Shown here: piece after piece, positions 61,991 through 64,000 of the stretch | Numbering within the stretch: position 1 is the stretch's first letter | Layout of the letters: the number at the start of each line of letters is the position of its first letter | NCBI GenBank assembly: GCA_023014485.1 | Contig: JAJOZX010002708.1 | Coordinates: 1 to 64,000, forward strand | DNA: 64,000 nt | Reading direction: 5' to 3' | From: Bathynomus jamesi | Taxonomy: Eukaryota > Arthropoda > Malacostraca > Isopoda > Cirolanidae | Made by a program: the position numbers and the translations under genes | The notes under the pieces: model-generated | What the model was told of the DNA's origin: nothing | The model's input: only the letters and a program-made list of their open reading frames with translations | The model's database searches: none

Positions 61991-62975
61991 TCCATAGACG
62001 GTCGTTTTTTATGCAGGAAGGAGGAGACAAAGGCGAATGCCTTCAAAAGCCTTCCCCATAGAAGATGAAGAGAGCCAAAATCAAGGTCCAGGGTTTTCGA
62101 GATGCCTGGACACTCTGCATTTGAAAGATTAAAGTCATAGAAAAGGGGAAAGATGGACCGAGGATGATTGTTCGAGAGTTGACCAGTTGAGTAGATGAAA
62201 GATTGAAAATACCGATTAACCCTTGCGTTAGAGAGTTGGAAAGAAAAAGAATGAGAAAGTGTCGACAGTCTGGTACTGCGTGCTCTCCTTGAAGGAGGAG
62301 GCATGCATTCAGAGAGTTCAGAAGAGCAGTGTTCGTTATAATAGCGATACTAAAGAGAGAGTGAGGCAGTATTAGGGCGAAGAGAGAGGGATTGAAGACA
62401 GTCAGTAAAAGGCGGGGAATTGATGAGACGAAATGCCTTTGATTCCACCCGGTCAAGTACGGCTGAGCGGGTTAAACCACTTTATACATAAGAAGCACAC
62501 TCCATACAGGGGCGGACAAGACTGCAGTACAGAGTCAGCAACTGAATGGGGTTGAAGAAATTGCGAAGGCGGTACAGCACACCTAGCTTCTCAGAATGTT
62601 TTGAAAAGAGAGTATATGTGATCTTTCCACAAAAGATCACGAGAAAAGGAAACGCCAAGAATGTTGAGAGAAGAGGAATGATTGCGTTGTGTATTGTTGA
62701 AGATAAGGGGATAGTCGTGTGAAAGACTGTGACGAGTAGACAGATGGAGGAACTGAAATTTTGGGACATTGAAAGCCACAAGGTTTTCTCTGCCCAACTC
62801 AGAGATAGCAGAAAGATCAGCGGTCAAGAGTACCATAACCGTATAGAATTCGGAGGATTCAAGTTCGGAAATAGGAGAACAAGTTAGGTCTTTGCCTACA
62901 TGTACGTAACATCCACATTTGGAGTTAAATTGAGCATAGAGAAAGTAAGTTGGAACCGGAAAGGGGTTGTTGTCA
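61804..62975 (-). mobile_element. Internally deleted LINE, same family as 22138-24898
   Basis: Reading leftward from about 62975: an endonuclease piece equivalent to 22300-22430 of the other copy, then directly the RT end (NILGVSFSRDLLWKDH), thumb and C-terminus (RARSTRLSTLSHSFSFQLSN, NRYFQSFIYSTGQ). About 1.6 kb present in the other copy is missing. The 3' end is duplicated: two versions of LDLDFGSL..., at about 62000-62090 and 61805-61890, separated by a (TA)n tract (about 61895-61988). The frames are broken several times. Confidence 0.82.
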
Positions 62976-62984
62976 GTAAATCTT

Positions 62985-64000
62985 TTTTGACTTTGACGAG
63001 CACTTCGCGGACCGCTCTTCTGAAGGCTATAACGTTTTTCAGAAGAAACTATACCACATGGAGTTTACACTAAACGATAGAGGACGTCGTCGGGAATAAT
63101 TTGATGTAAACATCAAACAGATTCGTTCATTACAAAAATGTTTAGAGCAAAGTTTTTATGGCCAAAATGTTGTGCAGCTGAGTAAGCCGTTTGTCCTCGT
63201 AACGCTGCGAGGTATTCGTCGAGAGTTCTAAGCTCCGCCCACTGTCACGCTTCTTGTCGGCAGCATGCAAAAACAAAATTTTGGCTATTTCACAATTTCT
63301 GTTGTTTGTGGTAAAAACTTAATAAACAATTTTATGCATCTGGTCAGACCACGCTTTTACAAAATTTTATACTCTTGTGAAATCGAGGAAAAGGAAGTCA
63401 GTCCATAAATTTACAAAAATACCACAGTCATAAAAATTTTGAGTTTCACATCCAAAACCAGTGAGACCAAAATTGTGAAGCTGCACTGAAAATGTAAGTG
63501 GTTCGTGAGCTTAAAGAAAATGTTGAATTCTCACTAGCTTCAAAACTTCTGTTCAAAAGGTAGGATGAGCGGTAATTCTGTGCAAAATTTGTTTAAAGAA
63601 AATAGCGTTGCCTAAAAAAATCATGGGCTAGTCTGGAAAATGTGTCCTTCCAAAAGTCAAATGCATAATAATAAACCTTAAAAAGAACAAAACAAAAATA
63701 AAAAACATTTGGCGTTAAAAATTCAAAGTTAAAATCAAAGGATATTTAGCGGGAACGCTTAGAAAGAATATATGAAAACTAGTGTACCCGTGCCGTCAAG
63801 AATGACGGCAAAAAAAAAATGAACCACGAAAATGGAGACTGCTGCAGAAATAAGAAGACGATTGGCAAGAGAACGACAACGTAGGAGAAGAGCAAGCTTA
63901 TTCTAAAAATTTATTCCAAAAGCTTTTAATTTATTTGGAATCCTATCAGTTTAATTAACACGTATCATAGTTGATACAAAACCTGTAAAAAATATTCAAA
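62985..64000. other. No gene recognised
   Basis: AT-rich sequence without a conserved frame, transposon end or RNA gene that I can identify. TAAGCTCCGCCCACTG near 63230 shares TAAGCTCCGCC with 47997. Confidence 0.7.

Overview
The window is eukaryotic and animal, most probably an arthropod and perhaps a crustacean. The evidence is low GC, many long (TA)n, (TTA)n, (CT)n and (CA)n microsatellites, introns with GT..AG borders, and dispersed CCTAACCTAA-type repeats. It also carries a broad metazoan transposon load: Penelope-like elements (PLEs), CR1/L2-like LINEs, Tc1/mariner, Tigger, hAT-like, BEL/Pao and a Polinton/Maverick. The species is an inference. There are no bacterial operons, rRNA or CRISPR arrays.

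Layout. 0-9 kb: a PLE endonuclease remnant, a LINE reverse-transcriptase remnant, a 680-bp palindrome, minisatellites and a pogo/Tigger-type MITE. 9-17 kb: decayed LINEs on the minus strand; the best preserved (about 9978-13490) is split by a short mariner-type element with TA target duplications. 17.3-21 kb: the least repeat-rich stretch. It holds the only host coding sequence I can support, two LDL-receptor class A (LDLa) exons on the minus strand with canonical splice sites and matching phases. 21-25.6 kb: a LINE ORF1 with zinc-knuckle and SGNH-esterase-like parts, interrupted by another LINE. 25.9-33.9 kb: a Tigger remnant, minisatellites, a large foldback, a hAT-type MITE with a perfect 8-bp target duplication, and PLE pieces.

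33.9-50.45 kb: a decayed Polinton/Maverick of about 16.5 kb with imperfect inverted ends. It carries an integrase with chromodomain, a packaging-type ATPase, conserved small virion-type genes, the N-terminal and exonuclease parts of a protein-primed type B DNA polymerase, and unrecognised ORFs. Four other elements lie inside it: a 3.8-kb intron-containing hAT-like transposon with perfect 8-bp duplications and compound 368-bp inverted repeats, a Tc1 element, a tRNA-derived SINE and a mariner remnant. Its most striking feature is a plus-strand spliced gene of three exons (40292-46291) with consistent phases and a TATA/Inr promoter. Its second intron contains the whole minus-strand gene block, and its last exon ends right before the polymerase reading frame.

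50.8-64 kb: a nearly intact mariner, a mariner-derived foldback, a PLE inverted repeat, a SINE fragment, a BEL/Pao pol fragment, another internally deleted mariner, two short palindromes, a decayed mariner and an internally deleted LINE. Several TA-targeting elements and PLE 3' ends sit against (TA)n tracts. Almost every transposon gene is broken by frameshifts or stops, so the region is a layered graveyard inside what is probably intronic or intergenic host DNA.
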